Under the pieces are notes generated by a model. The model was given only the letters and a program-made list of their open reading frames with translations, made no database searches and was not told the origin of the DNA. DNA of 7,050 nt from an uncultured Clostridia bacterium (GTDB lineage Bacteria; Bacillota; Clostridia; Oscillospirales; CAG-382): positions 1 to 7,050 of the forward strand of contig CAMZED010000073.1 of NCBI GenBank assembly GCA_947305675.1, in the 5' to 3' direction. Shown here piece by piece: positions 5,831 to 7,050 of the stretch. A program made the translations under genes and the position numbers. Position 1 is the stretch's first letter. Each line of letters starts with the position of its first letter.

Positions 5831-7050
5831 ATGAAAAAATCGAATAAAAAAGGGTTTACGATCATCGAGCTGGTCATCGTAATAGCTCTGATCGCCATTC
5901 TGGCGTCGGTGCTCATCCCCACGTTCGCCAACCTTATCAACAAGGCTAACGATTCCGCTTATCAGCAGGAACGTACCAACCAGATGATCAAGGACGAGAT
6001 CGAAAAGATCGACCAGGGCAAAGTCTATATGTCCTGGGAGGATCTTGAAGAAGCTATCGCGAAAGCTCTGGCTGAAAAAGGCGATGATGACGACCTTGCC
6101 GACAAAATAATCACCATTATCAAAGAGGACGGCAAAACCTCGACCGGTCTTACCGATGAACAGTTTACCAAGATCCTCGACGCTATCGCAAACAAAAAGT
6201 TCTCCGACACTCAGGTGAAAGTTATCCTTGAAGGAGTTCAGTCCGGAAACACCGGCCTCACCGAACAGCAGATCGCAGATATTCTTGCAAAACTCCCGCA
6301 GGTCGGCATAACCGAGGACGACCTTAAAGCCGCCATCGCCGCCGTTCTCGGCGAACAGAGCGGCACTATCAACGCCGCTGTTCAAGCAATACTCGATAAA
6401 CTCCCCGCTCCCCTCACCGAAGATAAGATAAGGGAAATTGTCGAGAAAATACTTGAGAAATTCCCTAAGCCGACCGAACCGGAGGAATCAAGCGAACCGG
6501 CAGAACCTGAAAGAATTGAAATAAATCAAAGCAATTACAAAACTGTATTTGCAGATAACCCTGATTCTGAATATTTTATCGTAACTGAACAAATTACAAT
6601 TGACGGACAATGGAATATTCACGGTACAAGTGAAAATCACAGATACTACAACATTGATTTAAATGGTAAAAATATTACTTCTACTACTGAAGATACACAC
6701 AGTAATTTGATTGATATAAATCATGCTGATTTAGAAATATTTAATGGCGGAATTATTAATAACAATTCTGCCGAAGAAGACGATAGTATATACAATGTTG
6801 TAGGAGGAGGTTGTACTCTCACAGCTACGAATGTTAACTTTGGTGGAACTGTTGCTAATAAAATTGGTGTCATCGCTGGTGAGGTCATTCTACGTTTAAA
6901 AGAATGTCAAATGAATAATGGCTATATCTCTGCCTTTGGTACTTCCATAGTATTTGAGTGTGAAGGAACATTCCGTGTTTCTTCACCGGGATTTTTCACT
7001 CCTTTTAGTCCTCCTACTATCACACCTGGAGAAGGATATAAGTTAGATTC
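5831..7050 (+). CDS. Pseudopilin with helical-repeat stalk and beta-helix-like domain (3' end outside window)
   Basis: Open for 406 complete codons without a stop, so the gene runs off the window. The N-terminus is a perfect class III (prepilin peptidase) signal: MKKSNKKG then FTIIE. Cleavage is expected after Gly8, with Phe as +1 and Glu13 as the +5 Glu. The hydrophobic helix spans about 10-31. Residues 60-212 form a charged alpha-helical region with loose repeats that start (G)(L/I)T(E/D), seen at 106, 142, 160 and 195. A Pro/Glu/Ser hinge follows (213-228). From about 229 the chain turns Asn/Gly/Thr-rich with rung-like phrases such as DLNGKNI (276-282), LEIFNGGIINNN (301-312) and VVGGGCTLTATNVNF (323-337), typical of parallel beta-helix surface domains. 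The known family role is extrusion into a type IV-like pilus or pseudopilus, or membrane anchoring by the helix. Display of the beta-helix as an adhesin or glycan-binding tip is my inference. Codon usage and G+C fall sharply near 6500, where the last domain begins, suggesting a transferred or swapped C-terminal module. No prepilin peptidase, ATPase or second pilin gene is in view. Confidence 0.88.
   Translation, partial: MKKSNKKGFTIIELVIVIALIAILASVLIPTFANLINKANDSAYQQERTNQMIKDEIEKIDQGKVYMSWEDLEEAIAKALAEKGDDDDLADKIITIIKEDGKTSTGLTDEQFTKILDAIANKKFSDTQVKVILEGVQSGNTGLTEQQIADILAKLPQVGITEDDLKAAIAAVLGEQSGTINAAVQAILDKLPAPLTEDKIREIVEKILEKFPKPTEPEESSEPAEPERIEINQSNYKTVFADNPDSEYFIVTEQITIDGQWNIHGTSENHRYYNIDLNGKNITSTTEDTHSNLIDINHADLEIFNGGIINNNSAEEDDSIYNVVGGGCTLTATNVNFGGTVANKIGVIAGEVILRLKECQMNNGYISAFGTSIVFECEGTFRVSSPGFFTPFSPPTITPGEGYKLD

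Noticed and set aside
5795..6385. 196-codon minus-strand open frame opposite the pseudopilin
   Set aside because: It overlaps the clearly coding pilin signal and helical region; its Phe/Asp/Val-rich composition is that of a complement frame.
5831..7050. Possibility that the pilin-like gene is a type II secretion or competence ComGC protein
   Set aside because: ComGC and GspG are about 100-150 residues, without a long repeat stalk or beta-helix domain, and no com or gsp neighbours are present.
1..7050. CRISPR array, tRNA, rRNA, insertion sequence or phage attachment site
   Set aside because: No regularly spaced repeats, cloverleaf-like segments, transposase motifs or paired integrase-type repeats were seen on either strand.

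Overview
The window looks like chromosomal DNA from a Gram-positive, probably uncultured gut-type member of the Clostridia/Bacillota. This is inferred from strong AGGAGG-type ribosome sites, near-consensus sigma-A promoters, a lipobox substrate-binding protein, a SpoIIIE/FtsK of Gram-positive layout and a type IV-like pseudopilin. No genus can be named from the sequence alone.

Layout. Positions 1-130 hold no recognisable gene. They contain two perfect hairpins placed back to back; the second ends in a T run on the + strand and should terminate a gene lying left of the window. From 131 to 4994 three genes run leftward with gaps of only 30 and 37 bases and no terminator between them. In transcription order they are an extracellular solute-binding lipoprotein (4994-3495), undecaprenyl-diphosphatase uppP (3464-2628) and the DNA translocase ftsK/spoIIIE (2590-131). 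A textbook promoter (TTGACA, 17 bases, TATAAT) at 5076-5048 drives this set.

The 226-base gap at 4995-5220 is a divergent promoter region. A second strong promoter (TTGACA, 17, TAGAAT with an extended -10) faces right and leads to a small three-helix membrane protein of unknown function (5221-5667), after a leader holding a 12-base palindrome. A 163-base gap follows with a near-identical 14-base repeat spaced 52 bases apart and a possible leader hairpin.

From 5831 to the window end is a long open frame with no stop, hence a gene cut by the window edge. It encodes a pseudopilin with a perfect class III signal (GFTIIE), then a charged helical-repeat region, a Pro/Glu-rich hinge and the beginning of an Asn/Gly-rich domain that reads like a parallel beta-helix. 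Base composition drops sharply where the beta-helix domain starts (48 and 58% G+C in two 60-base rows before it, 23 and 30% in two rows after it). The gene therefore looks like a mosaic of a resident pilin front end and a transferred or fast-changing display domain. This is the most interesting part of the window.

FtsK and UppP are housekeeping cell-envelope and chromosome-segregation functions; the binding protein has no permease partner here. The rightward genes appear to be a separate surface-display unit.
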